DNA of 64,000 bases from an uncultured Clostridia bacterium. Lineage in GTDB: Bacteria > Bacillota > Clostridia > Oscillospirales > Feifaniaceae. Where the stretch lies: assembly GCA_944376235.1 (NCBI GenBank), contig CALWCA010000007.1, positions 1 to 64,000 on the forward strand, read 5' to 3'. The notes beneath the pieces were generated by a model. That model was not told the origin of the DNA and ran no database searches. It worked only from the letters and a program-made list of their open reading frames with translations. The stretch's first letter is position 1. Every line of letters begins with the position of its first letter. Position numbers and translations under genes: made by a program. Shown in pieces: positions 6,829 to 16,718 of the stretch.

Positions 6829-8970
6829 ATGTCAAATCTGTTGATTGTGGAATCGCCCTCCAAGGCGAAGACCATCAAGAAGTATCTGGGAAGCAATTTT
6901 AAGGTCATGGCGTCCATGGGACATGTCAGGGATCTGCCCAAGAGCAAGCTGGGCATTGACGTGGAGCATAATTTTGAGCCGAGCTATATTTCGATTCGGG
7001 GAAAGGGCGACCTCATCAAGGGGCTCAAGAAGGAGGCCAAACAGGCCAAAAAGGTCTATCTTGGCACCGACCCCGACCGCGAAGGGGAGGCCATTTCCTG
7101 GCATCTCTCGGTGCTGCTGGGGCTCGACGGGGCGCAGCCCATCCGCGTGACCTTTAACGAGATCACCAAGCAGGCGGTGCAAAACGGGGTCAAGAACCCG
7201 CGTCCGCTCAACATGAATCTGGTGGATGCCCAGCAGGCGCGCCGCATTGTGGATCGCCTGGTGGGCTATAAAATCAGCCCTTTTTTGTGGCGCAAGGTGC
7301 GCAAGGGTCTGTCGGCAGGGCGCGTGCAGTCGGTGGCGACCCGGCTGATTGTGGACAGAGAGGATGAAATTGAGGCCTTTGTCCCGGTGGAGTACTGGAC
7401 CATCGACGCGCTGCTGGAGGCGCAGCCCGGCAAAAAATTCACGGCGCGGTTTTACGGCAAGGGGGAGCGCAAGATGTCCCTTGACGACAAGCAGGCGACC
7501 GACGACATGCTCGCGCAGCTCAAGGGCGCCGAATTTTCGGTGCAGCATGTGAAAAAGAGCAAGAAAAAGCGCAACCCCGCCCCGCCCTTCACGACCTCGA
7601 CCCTGCAGCAGGAGGCCTCCCGCAAGCTGGGCTTTACCTCGAGGAAGACCATGTCCATCGCGCAGGAGCTGTATGAGGGCGTGGAAATTTCCGGAGTTGG
7701 CCTGGTGGGTATCATCACCTATATGAGAACCGACTCTCTGCGCATTTCGGAGGAGGCGCTGCACGAGGTGCGCGCCTTCATTGCCGAGCAGTATGGAAAG
7801 GAATACTGCCCCAAGGCGCCGCGTCAGTACAAGAGCCGGGGCGGCGCGCAGGACGCGCATGAGACCATCCGGCCCACCATGCTCTCGCTGTCGCCCGACA
7901 AGGTGAAGGACAGCCTGCCGCGCGACCACTACCGGCTGTACAAGCTGATTTGGGACAGGTTTCTCGCCTGTCAGATGGAGACCCAGGTGCTCGACGTGGT
8001 GGCGGTCGACGTGCTGGCAAAGAGCAAGGAGACGCGCTGCCTCTTCAAGGCCTCGGGGCACACGGTGGTCTTTCCCGGCTTTACCGTGATCTATGAGGAG
8101 TCGACCGACGAGGCGCAGGAGGAGGAGGGCAAGCTGCCCGAGCTCAAGGAAGGGCAGCCGCTCGAGCTCAGGGATCTCTCGGGCGATCAGCACTTCACCC
8201 AGCCCCCGCCCCGCTACACCGAGGCCAGCATCATCAAGGCGCTTGAGGAAAACGGGATCGGGCGCCCCTCGACCTATGCGCCCACCATCACGACCATTTT
8301 GGCCAGGGAGTATGTGGTCAAGGAGGGCAAGAGCTTCAAGCCAACGCCGCTTGGCGTGGTGACCACCACACTCATGAAGAATCATTTTCAGGACATCGTC
8401 GACGTGGAGTTCACCGCCCACATGGAGGACAGCCTTGACAAGGTGGCGGGGGGAGAGATCCCCTGGTCACAGGCCATCCGTGACTTCTACACCACCTTTG
8501 AAAAGGAGCTTGAGGCTGCCGAGACAGAGCTGGGCGGAGTCTACTTCAAGGTGCCCGACGAGGAGACCGAGGAAATTTGCGAGAAGTGCGGCAGGCACAT
8601 GGTTGTCAAAAGCGGCAGATACGGCAAGTTTCTCGCCTGTCCCGGATATCCCGAGTGCAAGAACACCAAGCCGCTCATTCACGACACGGGGGCAAAATGC
8701 CCCAAGTGCGGCGGGCGTATCGTCATGCGCATGAGCAAGAACAAGAACAAATACTATGCCTGCGAGTTCAATCCCAAGTGCTCCTTTATCACCTGGTATG
8801 AGCCCTCCAAGCAAAATTGTGAGCTGTGCGGCAGCGTGCTGCTGCAGCAGGTGCGCCACGGCAAGAAGACGCTGGTGTGCTCCAACGAAAACTGCCCCAA
8901 CGCAACAAGGGAGGAGCAGGCTGCCTCCGGCAGGCGGGAGCAAAAAAGTGAAAGGCAGGACGAGGGATGA
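6829..8970 (+). CDS. topA: DNA topoisomerase I
   Basis: A 713-residue type IA topoisomerase that relaxes negative supercoils. An N-terminal TOPRIM domain (L-I-V-E-S-P-S-K-A-K-T-I and D-P-D-R-E-G-E) is followed by the central domain with the active-site tyrosine in I-T-Y-M-R-T-D-S (Tyr298). The C-terminal tail carries three four-cysteine zinc ribbons between about residues 580 and 690 (for example C-E-K-C-G and C-P-K-C-G). Length and motif order are normal. The stop codon overlaps the trmFO start (ATGA), a widely conserved pairing. The 293 bases upstream, 6536-6828, contain no recognisable gene and only weak -10-like TAGAAT boxes. Confidence 0.98.
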   Translation: MSNLLIVESPSKAKTIKKYLGSNFKVMASMGHVRDLPKSKLGIDVEHNFEPSYISIRGKGDLIKGLKKEAKQAKKVYLGTDPDREGEAISWHLSVLLGLDGAQPIRVTFNEITKQAVQNGVKNPRPLNMNLVDAQQARRIVDRLVGYKISPFLWRKVRKGLSAGRVQSVATRLIVDREDEIEAFVPVEYWTIDALLEAQPGKKFTARFYGKGERKMSLDDKQATDDMLAQLKGAEFSVQHVKKSKKKRNPAPPFTTSTLQQEASRKLGFTSRKTMSIAQELYEGVEISGVGLVGIITYMRTDSLRISEEALHEVRAFIAEQYGKEYCPKAPRQYKSRGGAQDAHETIRPTMLSLSPDKVKDSLPRDHYRLYKLIWDRFLACQMETQVLDVVAVDVLAKSKETRCLFKASGHTVVFPGFTVIYEESTDEAQEEEGKLPELKEGQPLELRDLSGDQHFTQPPPRYTEASIIKALEENGIGRPSTYAPTITTILAREYVVKEGKSFKPTPLGVVTTTLMKNHFQDIVDVEFTAHMEDSLDKVAGGEIPWSQAIRDFYTTFEKELEAAETELGGVYFKVPDEETEEICEKCGRHMVVKSGRYGKFLACPGYPECKNTKPLIHDTGAKCPKCGGRIVMRMSKNKNKYYACEFNPKCSFITWYEPSKQNCELCGSVLLQQVRHGKKTLVCSNENCPNATREEQAASGRREQKSERQDEG

Positions 8971-10298
8971 GTGAGATGACGCAGCGCGTATTGGTTGTGG
9001 GAGCGGGGCTGGCGGGCTGTGAGGCGGCCTGGCAGCTCGTGCGGCGCGGCGTCCCGGTGCGGCTTGTCGACATCAAGCCAAAGCAGTTCACGCCGGCGCA
9101 CCGCAGCGAGGGCTTTGCCGAGCTGGTGTGCTCCAACTCGCTGCGGGCGAACAATGTGGAAAACGCCGTGGGGCTGCTCAAGGAGGAGATGCGGCGCCTG
9201 GGCTCGCTTGTCATGGAGGCGGCAGACGTCTGCCGCGTCCCGGCGGGCGGGGCGCTGGCGGTCGACCGCGAGGGCTTTTCGGCGTATATTACGGAAAGGC
9301 TCAAGGGGCATCCCCTGGTGGAGTTTTACTCCGAGGAGGTCACAAAATTGCCGCAGGGGCTGAGCGTTGTCGCCACCGGCCCCTTGACGACGGCGCCGCT
9401 TTTTGACGCCATTTCACGGGAGTTTGGAGCGCAGCATCTGTCTTTTTTTGACGCGGCGGCCCCCATCGTCACCTTCGAGTCGCTCGACAAGGACAAGATC
9501 TTTTTCCAGTCGCGCTACGGCAAGGGCACGGCAGATTATATCAACTGTCCCATGGACAAGGAGCAGTACGAGGCCTTTTACGAGGCGCTGGTCACGGCGC
9601 AGACGGCGCAGATGCACGGCTTTGAGGACGACAAGGTCTTTGAAGGCTGCATGCCGGTCGAGACCATGGCACGCCGGGGGCGCGACACGCTTCGGTTCGG
9701 CCCGCTCAAGCCTGTGGGGCTTGTCGACCCCGCGACAGGCAGGGAGCCCTACGCCGTGGTGCAGCTCAGGCAGGACGATGCGGCGCGCACGCTTTACAAC
9801 CTGGTGGGGTTCCAGACCCATCTCAAATTCGGGGAGCAACGGCGGGTGTTCGGCATGATCCCGGGGCTTGAGAGGGCCGAATTTGTGCGCTACGGCGTGA
9901 TGCACCGCAACACCTACCTTAACGGGCCCGCGCTGCTGGAGCCGACCTACCGGTGCAGGCTGCGGGAGGGGCTTTATTTTGCCGGGCAGATGACGGGGGT
10001 AGAGGGCTATGTGGAGTCGGCCTCGTCGGGGCTTGTTGCCGGCATCAATGCGGCGCATCAGGCGCTGGGGCTGCCGCCGACGGTATTTCCGGCGCAGACG
10101 GCCATCGGGGCGCTGGCGGCGTACGTCTCGACGCCGGGGCAGAGCAATTTCCAGCCCATGAACGTCAATTTCGGCATTATGGCGCCGCCCGATTTCAAGT
10201 TCAGGGGAAAGCGGGAAAAAAACGAGGGCCTGGCCAAGCGGTCGCTTGACACCCTGCAGGGCATTGCGGAGCAGATGGCGGGAATTTTGAAAAATTGA
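8967..10298 (+). CDS. trmFO: Folate-dependent tRNA (uracil-5-)-methyltransferase TrmFO
   Basis: A 443-residue flavoprotein that makes 5-methyluridine at position 54 of tRNA from methylene-tetrahydrofolate. The N-terminal FAD-binding motif is G-A-G-L-A-G-C-E-A-A-W. The family signature C-S-N-S-L-R-A-N-N follows, with a C-terminal Y-F-A-G-Q-M-T-G-V-E-G-Y-V-E-S block. Length is typical. It overlaps topA by four bases and is translated from the same message. Confidence 0.98.
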   Translation: MSEMTQRVLVVGAGLAGCEAAWQLVRRGVPVRLVDIKPKQFTPAHRSEGFAELVCSNSLRANNVENAVGLLKEEMRRLGSLVMEAADVCRVPAGGALAVDREGFSAYITERLKGHPLVEFYSEEVTKLPQGLSVVATGPLTTAPLFDAISREFGAQHLSFFDAAAPIVTFESLDKDKIFFQSRYGKGTADYINCPMDKEQYEAFYEALVTAQTAQMHGFEDDKVFEGCMPVETMARRGRDTLRFGPLKPVGLVDPATGREPYAVVQLRQDDAARTLYNLVGFQTHLKFGEQRRVFGMIPGLERAEFVRYGVMHRNTYLNGPALLEPTYRCRLREGLYFAGQMTGVEGYVESASSGLVAGINAAHQALGLPPTVFPAQTAIGALAAYVSTPGQSNFQPMNVNFGIMAPPDFKFRGKREKNEGLAKRSLDTLQGIAEQMAGILKN

Positions 10299-10318
10299 AA
10301 AAAATGGGCGTTCGGGAA

Positions 10319-10347
10319 TTGACAATATCTCCCGTGGTGAGTATGAT
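10319..10347 (+). promoter_or_regulatory. Promoter for acpP-rnc
   Basis: A perfect TTGACA (10319-10324), a 17-base spacer and TATGAT (10342-10347), 74 bases ahead of the acyl carrier protein start. Confidence 0.85.
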
Positions 10348-10420
10348 GTGAAAAGGTCATGCTGACAGCGGGAAACGGTTGGCGGCAGGGACGATATACA
10401 TTTCCCCGGGAGTGATTTGG

Positions 10421-10645
10421 ATGATTTTAGAGCGCATCAAGGAGCTGCTTGTGGAGCAGCTGAATCTGGAATATGAGCAGCTGCAGTCCGACACCTTGTT
10501 TGACGAAATCGGGGTGGATTCCATTGACATTGTGGAGCTTGTGATGGCGCTGGAGGCCGAGCTGGGGGTTCAAATGCCCGACGACCAGCTTGAGCGGGTC
10601 GCCACGCTTGGCGATTTGGCGCGGCTGGCGGAAGAGATGATGTAA
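10421..10645 (+). CDS. acpP: Acyl carrier protein
   Basis: A 74-residue carrier of growing fatty acyl chains. The phosphopantetheine attachment site is Ser34 in E-I-G-V-D-S-I-D-I-V-E-L. Helix II and the acidic surface pattern are typical, and length is normal. I chose ATG 10421, since longer in-frame forms from 10379 add residues not found in the family. It sits just before rnc, as in most Firmicutes, but no other fatty-acid genes are adjacent here. Confidence 0.95.
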   Translation: MILERIKELLVEQLNLEYEQLQSDTLFDEIGVDSIDIVELVMALEAELGVQMPDDQLERVATLGDLARLAEEMM

Positions 10646-10677
10646 GGGCACCGTGCAAGAGGAGGGGAGGAAGACGA

Positions 10678-11385
10678 TTGGCAGAGCAGAAAGCCGACAG
10701 GAAGGTGCTGGAAGAGCGCATTCACCATCATTTTGCGCATTCCGAGCTGCTGGAAACGGCATTGACGCACTCCTCTTTTGCCAACGAGCAAAAGCCGCAG
10801 CAGGTGCCGTATAACGAAAGGCTGGAATTTCTGGGAGATTCGGTGCTTTCGATCGTGGTGTCCCAGTATATTTTCACGCATTTCAAGGCCCTGCCCGAGG
10901 GAGATCTTTCCAAGGTGCGGGCAACGGTGGTGTGTGAGAAGTCGCTGGCGGGATTTGCACGCCGGCTGGAGCTGGGCCTTTTTCTGCGCATGGGGCGAGG
11001 CGAGGAGCAAAACCACGGCAGGCAGCGCGACTCGATTTTGGCAGACGCCTTTGAGGCGCTGCTGGCAGCCATTTACCTTGACGCCGGCCTTGAGGCGGTG
11101 ACCGCCTTCCTCATGCCCTTTGTGGAGCCGGCCGTGGAGGCCGCCATCGAAGGGCACCGGTTTCAGGACTACAAGACAGAGCTTCAGGAAATTGTGCAAA
11201 AGAATAAAGAAGAGCAGCTCTCCTATCAGCTTGTGGCCTCCCACGGGCCCGACCACAACAAGGTGTTTGAGGTGGAGGTTTATCTCAACTCCAACCCCAT
11301 CGCCAGGGGGCAGGGAAAGAGCAAAAAGGAGGCGGAGCAGCAGGCGGCGCGCGCCGCACTGCGGCTGATGGGAGAGGGAGAATAG
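10678..11385 (+). CDS. rnc: Ribonuclease III
   Basis: A 235-residue RNase III, which cleaves double-stranded RNA in rRNA precursors and regulatory duplexes. The catalytic domain carries the signature E-R-L-E-F-L-G-D-S-V-L, and D-A-F-E-A-L-L-A-A-I-Y-L-D-A-G supplies the second acidic cluster. A double-stranded-RNA-binding domain occupies about residues 160-233 (A-A-R-A-A-L at the end). The start is TTG 10678, about nine bases after GAGGAGGGG. It is followed by a strong terminator. Confidence 0.97.
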   Translation: MAEQKADRKVLEERIHHHFAHSELLETALTHSSFANEQKPQQVPYNERLEFLGDSVLSIVVSQYIFTHFKALPEGDLSKVRATVVCEKSLAGFARRLELGLFLRMGRGEEQNHGRQRDSILADAFEALLAAIYLDAGLEAVTAFLMPFVEPAVEAAIEGHRFQDYKTELQEIVQKNKEEQLSYQLVASHGPDHNKVFEVEVYLNSNPIARGQGKSKKEAEQQAARAALRLMGEGE

Positions 11386-11390
11386 CAAAG

Positions 11391-11424
11391 AAAAGGGCGA
11401 AACGCAGCGTTTTCGCCCTTTTTT
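11391..11424 (+). terminator. Intrinsic terminator after rnc
   Basis: AAAAGGGCGAAA (11391-11402) pairs with TTTCGCCCTTTT (11411-11422), with a T tract at the 3' end. It separates acpP-rnc from smc. Confidence 0.93.
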
Positions 11425-11447
11425 GCGGCAGGAAGGGAGCCGTACAC

Positions 11448-11477
11448 TTGTAAAAGTGCATCGCGGTATGATAAAAT
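11448..11477 (+). promoter_or_regulatory. Probable promoter for smc
   Basis: TTGTAA (11448-11453), an 18-base spacer and TAAAAT (11472-11477), 71 bases before the smc start and just after the rnc terminator. Confidence 0.6.
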
Positions 11478-11547
11478 AAAAATGTTATGCACTTGCAAGG
11501 CCTGAGGCTTGTAAAACCCAGATTTTAGGATATGGAGGTGGCTGGCA

Positions 11548-14500
11548 ATGCGGTTGAAGCTGGTGGAAATCAACGGATTCAAGTCTTTTCCCGACAAGGT
11601 GAGCATCAGCTTTGACGAAGGGCTGATCGCCATTGTCGGCCCCAACGGGAGCGGCAAGAGCAACGTGGTCGACGCGGTGCGCTGGGTGCTTGGCGAACAG
11701 AGCAGCAAAACGCTGCGGGGCGGGAAAATGGAGGACGTCATTTTCTCGGGCACGCAGCACCGCAAGGCGGTGGGCATGGCGGAGGTGTCGCTTGTGCTCG
11801 ACAATGCCGACGGGGCACTGCCGACGCCTCTGACCGAGGTGCGCGTCACGCGGCGGCTCTACCGCTCGGGAGAGAGCGAATACCTGCTTGCAGGGCGTCC
11901 GGTGCGGCTCAAGGACATTCACGAGCTTTTCATGAACACCGGCATTGGGCGCGACGGGTATTCTCTGATTGGACAGGGAAAGATTGCCGAAGTGCTCTCA
12001 AGCCGCAGTGAAGACCGAAGGGCCATGTTTGAAGAGGCGGCGGGCATTTCCAAATACCGCTACCGGCGAACCGAGTCGCTGCGCCGCCTGGAAGCGGCCG
12101 AGAGCAATCTTGTGCGCCTGCGCGACATTTTGCAGGGGTATGCGACGCGCGTGGGGCCGCTGCGCACGCAGTCGGAGAAGGCGCGCCGGTACCTCGACAT
12201 GCGGCAGGAGCGCAGGGGCCTGGAAATCAACGTCTGGCTCGAGAGGCTGGAGCAGACCAAGGATTTGATTTCCAAGAGCGCCGACGACTGCGAGATTGTC
12301 ACGGCGCAGCTCGAGGAGCTAGCGCAGCGTCAGCAGCAGTTTGAGCAGGAGACGGCGTCGCTTGACCTTCAGGTGCAGGAGGTCACGGTGCAGATGGACG
12401 ACGTGCTGCGCAGCCAACGGGAGCTCGAGCAGCGCATGGCGCAGACGCGCAGCGACGCGGCAGTGATGGAAAACGAGCTGCGCCACAACCGGGAGCGTCA
12501 GGACGCCGTCAAAAAGGGCATGGAGAATTCGCAGGAGCGCCGGCAAGCGCTGCTAGACAGGCAGGCTGCGGCACAGGCCAAGGGGGCGGAGCTTGCGGCG
12601 CACAGGGAGGAGCTGCAGGCCCGGCTGGCCCTTTTGACCGAGCGGGCCACGGGAGGCCTTTTGGAGCAGACGCAGCAGCGCATGGCGCAGCTTCGTATGG
12701 AGCAGCTTGATTTGGGCGATGCCCTGGGGCGCTGCCGCGCAGAGGTGGCAAACGCCGAAGCGGCGGGCAGCGCGCAGGGGGAAAACGAGGCCAGGGCGCA
12801 AGCGGAGCTTGGGGCGCAGGAGCAGGCCGTGCAGCAGGCGCAAAGGCAGGCGGAGCAGGCCGAGTCGGGGCGCAGCGAGAAGCAGGAGCTGCTTTTGCGT
12901 GCGCAAAACGCCCTGGGAGGATATGAGAAGAAGCTGGCGACGCGGCGGGAAAAAGAAGAGGCCGCGCAGCAGGCGCACAGGCAGGCGCAGGAAAGGCGTA
13001 CGCAGGCCGAGCAGAGGCTGCGGGCCTTGGAGGACCTGGAAAAGAGCAGGGAGGGCTTTTCGGGCGCTGTCAAGCTGGTGCTGCAGGAGGCCGAGCACGG
13101 CAGGCTGCCGGGTGTGCACGGGGCCCTTTCCTCCCTGATTGAAACCGGGCAGGAGACGGCGCTGGCCATTGAGACGGCGCTGGGAGCCGCCATGCAGCAC
13201 ATTGTGGTGGACAACGAGCAGCAGGCCAAGAGGGCCATTTTTCTGCTCAAAAGCAGAAATGCCGGCAGGGCCACTTTTTTGCCCTTGTCGGCGGTACAGC
13301 CCCGCCAGGGGGACAGGCTTCCCCGAGAGGGGGAGGGCATCGTAGGGGTGGCGTCCGAGCTGGTGTCGTGTGAGGAGGCCTATCGTGCGCTGCTCTCCTC
13401 CCTGCTGGGCAGGACGCTGGTGACGCGCGACATTGACAGTGCCATTGCCGTGGCAAAGCGTCACGGCTACCGCTTTCGCATCGTGACGCTGGACGGGCAG
13501 ATGGTCAATGCCGGCGGCTCGCTGACCGGCGGCTCGCAGGTGCGCGGCGCCGGGATGCTGACCAGGCGAAACGAGATTGAGGCGCTGACGCAGCAGGTAC
13601 GGCAGCTTGAGCAAGAGGAGCAGGCCGCCGGCAGGCAGGTGCAGCAGTGCGCCGAGGAGCGGCGCCGCGTGGAGGCCGAGATGCAGGGAGCCCTTTCCGA
13701 GCTGCAGACGGCGCGGGAGCAGCACATCAAGAGCGAGGCGGAATGCGAGAGTGCGAAAGCGGCGCTCGGGCTGCTGCTGAGCGGCTGCGAGGCAATGCGG
13801 GAGAGGCAGGAGCAGGCCAGACAGGCGCGGGAAGAGGCGCTTGCCCTGCTAAAAAAGGCGCAAGAGGAGCAAACGGCGCTGCTTTTGCGGCAGAGCGTCC
13901 TGGAAGGGGAGCTGGCGGCACTGGAGGCCGAGCATTCGCAGCAGGCGCAGAAGGTGGCGGGCGAGATGCAGGAGATCTCGGACTGCCGCATGGCCCTCAC
14001 GGCAGCGCAGCGCGACGAGCAGGCGCTGCTGGAGGCCTGCCGGCAGACGCGAGAGCTGCTGGATTTGCAGGACACCGACTGCGGGCAGCTTAAGGAGGAG
14101 CTCTCCGCCTTGGTGCGTCAGGAGGGCGAGCTGGTTCGGAGCATTCAGGCGGCTCTCGAGGGAGAAAAGGGCTCCGGGCTCGAGGCGGAGGCCCTGGTGC
14201 GCAGCACGGAGCAGCTGACGCAGCAGAGGGAGCAGGCTGAGAGCAGGAGAAGCGCGCTGCGGCTTGAGGAAAAGGAGCTCTCGCAGCAGAGGGAAAATCT
14301 CGTCAGGGAGCAGGAGCGCTGCGAGGCGCAGCGTGCGCAGGTGCAAAGCGAGCACGACGGCATCGTGGCGTCGCTGTGGGACGAGTATGAGCTCACGGTG
14401 TCGGGCGCAAAGGAGCTGCGCACGCCCATGGAGAGCGCCGCCGCCGCGCGGCGGCGCATTGCCCAGCTCAAGCAGGACATGAAGGCGTTAGGACACGTCA

Positions 14501-15114
14501 ACGTGGACGCCATTGAAGAATACAAGCAGGTCAAGCAGCAGTTTGATTTCTACAGTGCCCAGGTGGAGGATTTGGAGGTCTCAAAAAAAGAGCTCGAAGG
14601 CATGATTTCGGATTTGACAAAGGAGATGCAGGGCATTTTTTCGCGTCAGTTTGAGGTCATCAACCGCCATTTCGGGCAGACCTTTGCCGACCTCTTCGGC
14701 GGGGGGAAGGCCATGCTGTCGCTCGACGACCCCTCCGACGTGCTGGAATCGGGCATCGAGCTGCGGGTGCAGCCGCCGGGCAAGGTCATCAACAACCTTT
14801 CGGCGCTGTCGGGCGGGGAGCAGGCGCTGACCGCCATTGCGCTCTACTTTGCCATCCTGCAGGTGCGCCCGTCCCCCTTTGTCATTCTCGACGAGATCGA
14901 CACGGCGCTCGACGAGGTCAACGTGGTGCGCCTTGCCAACTACTACAAGCGGTTTACCCAAAAGACGCAGCTCATTTTGATTACCCACCGCAGAGGGGCC
15001 ATGGAGGCCGCCGACGTGCTTTACGGCATCACCATGCAGGAGCGCGGCGTGTCCAAGCTGCTCAAGATTGACGTCAACGACGTGGAGCGGCAGATCAATC
15101 TGCGCGCAACATAA
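11548..15114 (+). CDS. smc: Chromosome partition protein SMC
   Basis: A 1188-residue SMC ATPase that condenses and segregates the chromosome with ScpA/ScpB. The N-terminal head has Walker A G-P-N-G-S-G-K-S-N-V-V-D-A-V-R-W-V-L-G-E. Long heptad-rich coiled coils full of Q/E/A flank a hinge at about 500-650 (G-V-H-G-A-L-S-S-L-I, G-G-S-L-T-G-G-S). The C-terminal head has signature L-S-G-G-E-Q-A-L and Walker B F-V-I-L-D-E-I-D-T-A-L-D-E. Length is normal. The order rnc-smc-ftsY is conserved in Firmicutes. scpA/scpB are not in the window. Confidence 0.98.
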   Translation: MRLKLVEINGFKSFPDKVSISFDEGLIAIVGPNGSGKSNVVDAVRWVLGEQSSKTLRGGKMEDVIFSGTQHRKAVGMAEVSLVLDNADGALPTPLTEVRVTRRLYRSGESEYLLAGRPVRLKDIHELFMNTGIGRDGYSLIGQGKIAEVLSSRSEDRRAMFEEAAGISKYRYRRTESLRRLEAAESNLVRLRDILQGYATRVGPLRTQSEKARRYLDMRQERRGLEINVWLERLEQTKDLISKSADDCEIVTAQLEELAQRQQQFEQETASLDLQVQEVTVQMDDVLRSQRELEQRMAQTRSDAAVMENELRHNRERQDAVKKGMENSQERRQALLDRQAAAQAKGAELAAHREELQARLALLTERATGGLLEQTQQRMAQLRMEQLDLGDALGRCRAEVANAEAAGSAQGENEARAQAELGAQEQAVQQAQRQAEQAESGRSEKQELLLRAQNALGGYEKKLATRREKEEAAQQAHRQAQERRTQAEQRLRALEDLEKSREGFSGAVKLVLQEAEHGRLPGVHGALSSLIETGQETALAIETALGAAMQHIVVDNEQQAKRAIFLLKSRNAGRATFLPLSAVQPRQGDRLPREGEGIVGVASELVSCEEAYRALLSSLLGRTLVTRDIDSAIAVAKRHGYRFRIVTLDGQMVNAGGSLTGGSQVRGAGMLTRRNEIEALTQQVRQLEQEEQAAGRQVQQCAEERRRVEAEMQGALSELQTAREQHIKSEAECESAKAALGLLLSGCEAMRERQEQARQAREEALALLKKAQEEQTALLLRQSVLEGELAALEAEHSQQAQKVAGEMQEISDCRMALTAAQRDEQALLEACRQTRELLDLQDTDCGQLKEELSALVRQEGELVRSIQAALEGEKGSGLEAEALVRSTEQLTQQREQAESRRSALRLEEKELSQQRENLVREQERCEAQRAQVQSEHDGIVASLWDEYELTVSGAKELRTPMESAAAARRRIAQLKQDMKALGHVNVDAIEEYKQVKQQFDFYSAQVEDLEVSKKELEGMISDLTKEMQGIFSRQFEVINRHFGQTFADLFGGGKAMLSLDDPSDVLESGIELRVQPPGKVINNLSALSGGEQALTAIALYFAILQVRPSPFVILDEIDTALDEVNVVRLANYYKRFTQKTQLILITHRRGAMEAADVLYGITMQERGVSKLLKIDVNDVERQINLRAT

Positions 15115-15183
15115 ATCGGACAATACGCGGCACCCTTATTTTGACGGGGCCTGTCCGCGAAGCGAGGAAAGGAGCAAAAAAAC

Positions 15184-16095
15184 GTGGGCCTGTTTGAAAA
15201 GCTAAAGCAGGGGCTGAGCAAGACAAGGGATTCGCTGGGCAAAGCGGTGGACGGGGTGCTGTCCACCTTTACCCGCATTGACGACGACCTGTTTGACGAG
15301 CTGGAGGAGGTGCTGCTCCAGGCCGATTTGGGGCTTGACGCCACCGAGGAGATTTTAGAGCAGCTCAAGGACGAAGTGAAGCAGCAGCGCGTGAGCGATC
15401 CGGGGCAGATCCGGGAGCTTCTGGCAGGGCTGCTGGGGCGGATGCTTGAGCAGGAGGAGGAGAGTCCGCTTCGTCTGGAGAGCAAGCCCTCGGTCATTTT
15501 GGTGATTGGGGTCAACGGCGTGGGCAAGACCACCACCATCGGCAAGCTGGCGGCCTACTTTGGGGAGCAGGGCAAAAAGGTGCTGCTGGGCGCTGCCGAC
15601 ACCTTCCGTGCCGCCGCCGCAGACCAGCTTGCCGTCTGGGCGCAGCGCACGGGCGCCGACCTGGTTCGCCACCAGGAGGGCAGCGACCCTGCCGCCGTGG
15701 TGTTTGACTCGATTGCGGCCGGAAAGAGCCGTGGGGCCGACGTCATCATCTGCGACACGGCAGGGCGCCTGCACAACAAGAAGAACCTCATGATGGAGCT
15801 TAACAAGATGTTCCGCGTGATTGAGCGCGAGCTGCCGGGGTGCGACTGCGAGGTGCTTTTGGTCATCGACGCCACAACGGGGCAAAACGGGCTGGCGCAG
15901 GCCAGGGAGTTTCTGGCGGCGGCATCCGTCACGGGCATTGTGCTCACCAAGCTCGACGGCACGGCCAAGGGCGGCATCGTGGTGGCCATCCGCCGCGAGC
16001 TGGGGCTGCCGGTGCGCTTTGTGGGCGTGGGAGAGGGCGTGCAGGATTTGCAGCCCTTTGACGCAAAGCTGTTTGCGGAGGCGATTGTGGGATGA
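15184..16095 (+). CDS. ftsY: Signal recognition particle receptor FtsY
   Basis: A 303-residue SRP GTPase that docks ribosome-SRP complexes at the membrane. It has an N domain with D-L-F-D-E-L-E-E-V-L-L-Q-A-D-L-G. The G domain shows G-V-N-G-V-G-K-T-T-T (G1), D-T-A-G-R (G3) and T-K-L-D-G-T-A-K-G-G (G4), with A-A-D-T-F-R-A-A-A between. The acidic A domain of Gram-negative FtsY is absent, as usual in Firmicutes. The start is GTG 15184 after GGAAAGGAG. The end overlaps rdgB by four bases. Confidence 0.98.
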   Translation: MGLFEKLKQGLSKTRDSLGKAVDGVLSTFTRIDDDLFDELEEVLLQADLGLDATEEILEQLKDEVKQQRVSDPGQIRELLAGLLGRMLEQEEESPLRLESKPSVILVIGVNGVGKTTTIGKLAAYFGEQGKKVLLGAADTFRAAAADQLAVWAQRTGADLVRHQEGSDPAAVVFDSIAAGKSRGADVIICDTAGRLHNKKNLMMELNKMFRVIERELPGCDCEVLLVIDATTGQNGLAQAREFLAAASVTGIVLTKLDGTAKGGIVVAIRRELGLPVRFVGVGEGVQDLQPFDAKLFAEAIVG

Positions 16096-16718
16096 ACAAG
16101 TGGAAATTTGACGAGCTTGTCATGGCGACGGGCAACAAGGGAAAGCTCAGGGAGCTTTCCGCCCTGCTTGAGCCGCTCGGCATCACGGTGCTGTCTCCGG
16201 CCGACTGCGGCGTGGAAGGCCTTGCGGTGGAGGAGACGGGGGAGACCTTTGAGCAAAACGCCGTCATCAAGGCGCTGGCCTACTGCAGGGCGACAGGCCT
16301 GCCCAGCGTGGCCGACGATTCGGGCCTGTGCGTCGACGCGCTGTCGGGTGCGCCGGGCGTCTATTCGGCCCGCTTTGGGGGCGAGGGCCTGACCGACAGG
16401 CAGAGGACCGAGCTGCTGCTGGAAAAGATGAAGGACGTGCCCATGGAAAAAAGAGGGGCCCACTTCACCTCGGCGGTGGCGCTGGCCCTGCCCGACGGCG
16501 ACGGCTTTGTGGTGTCGGGCGAGTGCTACGGGATGGTGGCCCTTGCGCCTTCGGGAGAAGGGGGCTTTGGCTACGACTGCGTTTTCTTTTACGCCCCCGA
16601 AGGATGCACCTTTGCAGACATGAGCGAGCAGGTAAAAAACCGCGTCAGCCACAGGGCTGTCGCCATGCGGCTGCTGGTCGAGCAGCTGGAGAGGAGCGCA
16701 AAAGATGCTGAACAGTAA
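16092..16718 (+). CDS. rdgB: XTP/dITP pyrophosphatase (Ham1/RdgB family)
   Basis: A 208-residue house-cleaning enzyme that hydrolyses non-canonical purine triphosphates. The N-terminal M-A-T-G-N-K-G-K-L-R-E, the V-A-D-D-S-G-L-C-V-D-A-L active-site loop and F-G-Y-D-C-V-F are family hallmarks. Its ATG overlaps the ftsY stop codon, and its 3' end overlaps yhbY by 14 bases, so translation is probably coupled along the operon. Confidence 0.96.
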   Translation: MNKWKFDELVMATGNKGKLRELSALLEPLGITVLSPADCGVEGLAVEETGETFEQNAVIKALAYCRATGLPSVADDSGLCVDALSGAPGVYSARFGGEGLTDRQRTELLLEKMKDVPMEKRGAHFTSAVALALPDGDGFVVSGECYGMVALAPSGEGGFGYDCVFFYAPEGCTFADMSEQVKNRVSHRAVAMRLLVEQLERSAKDAEQ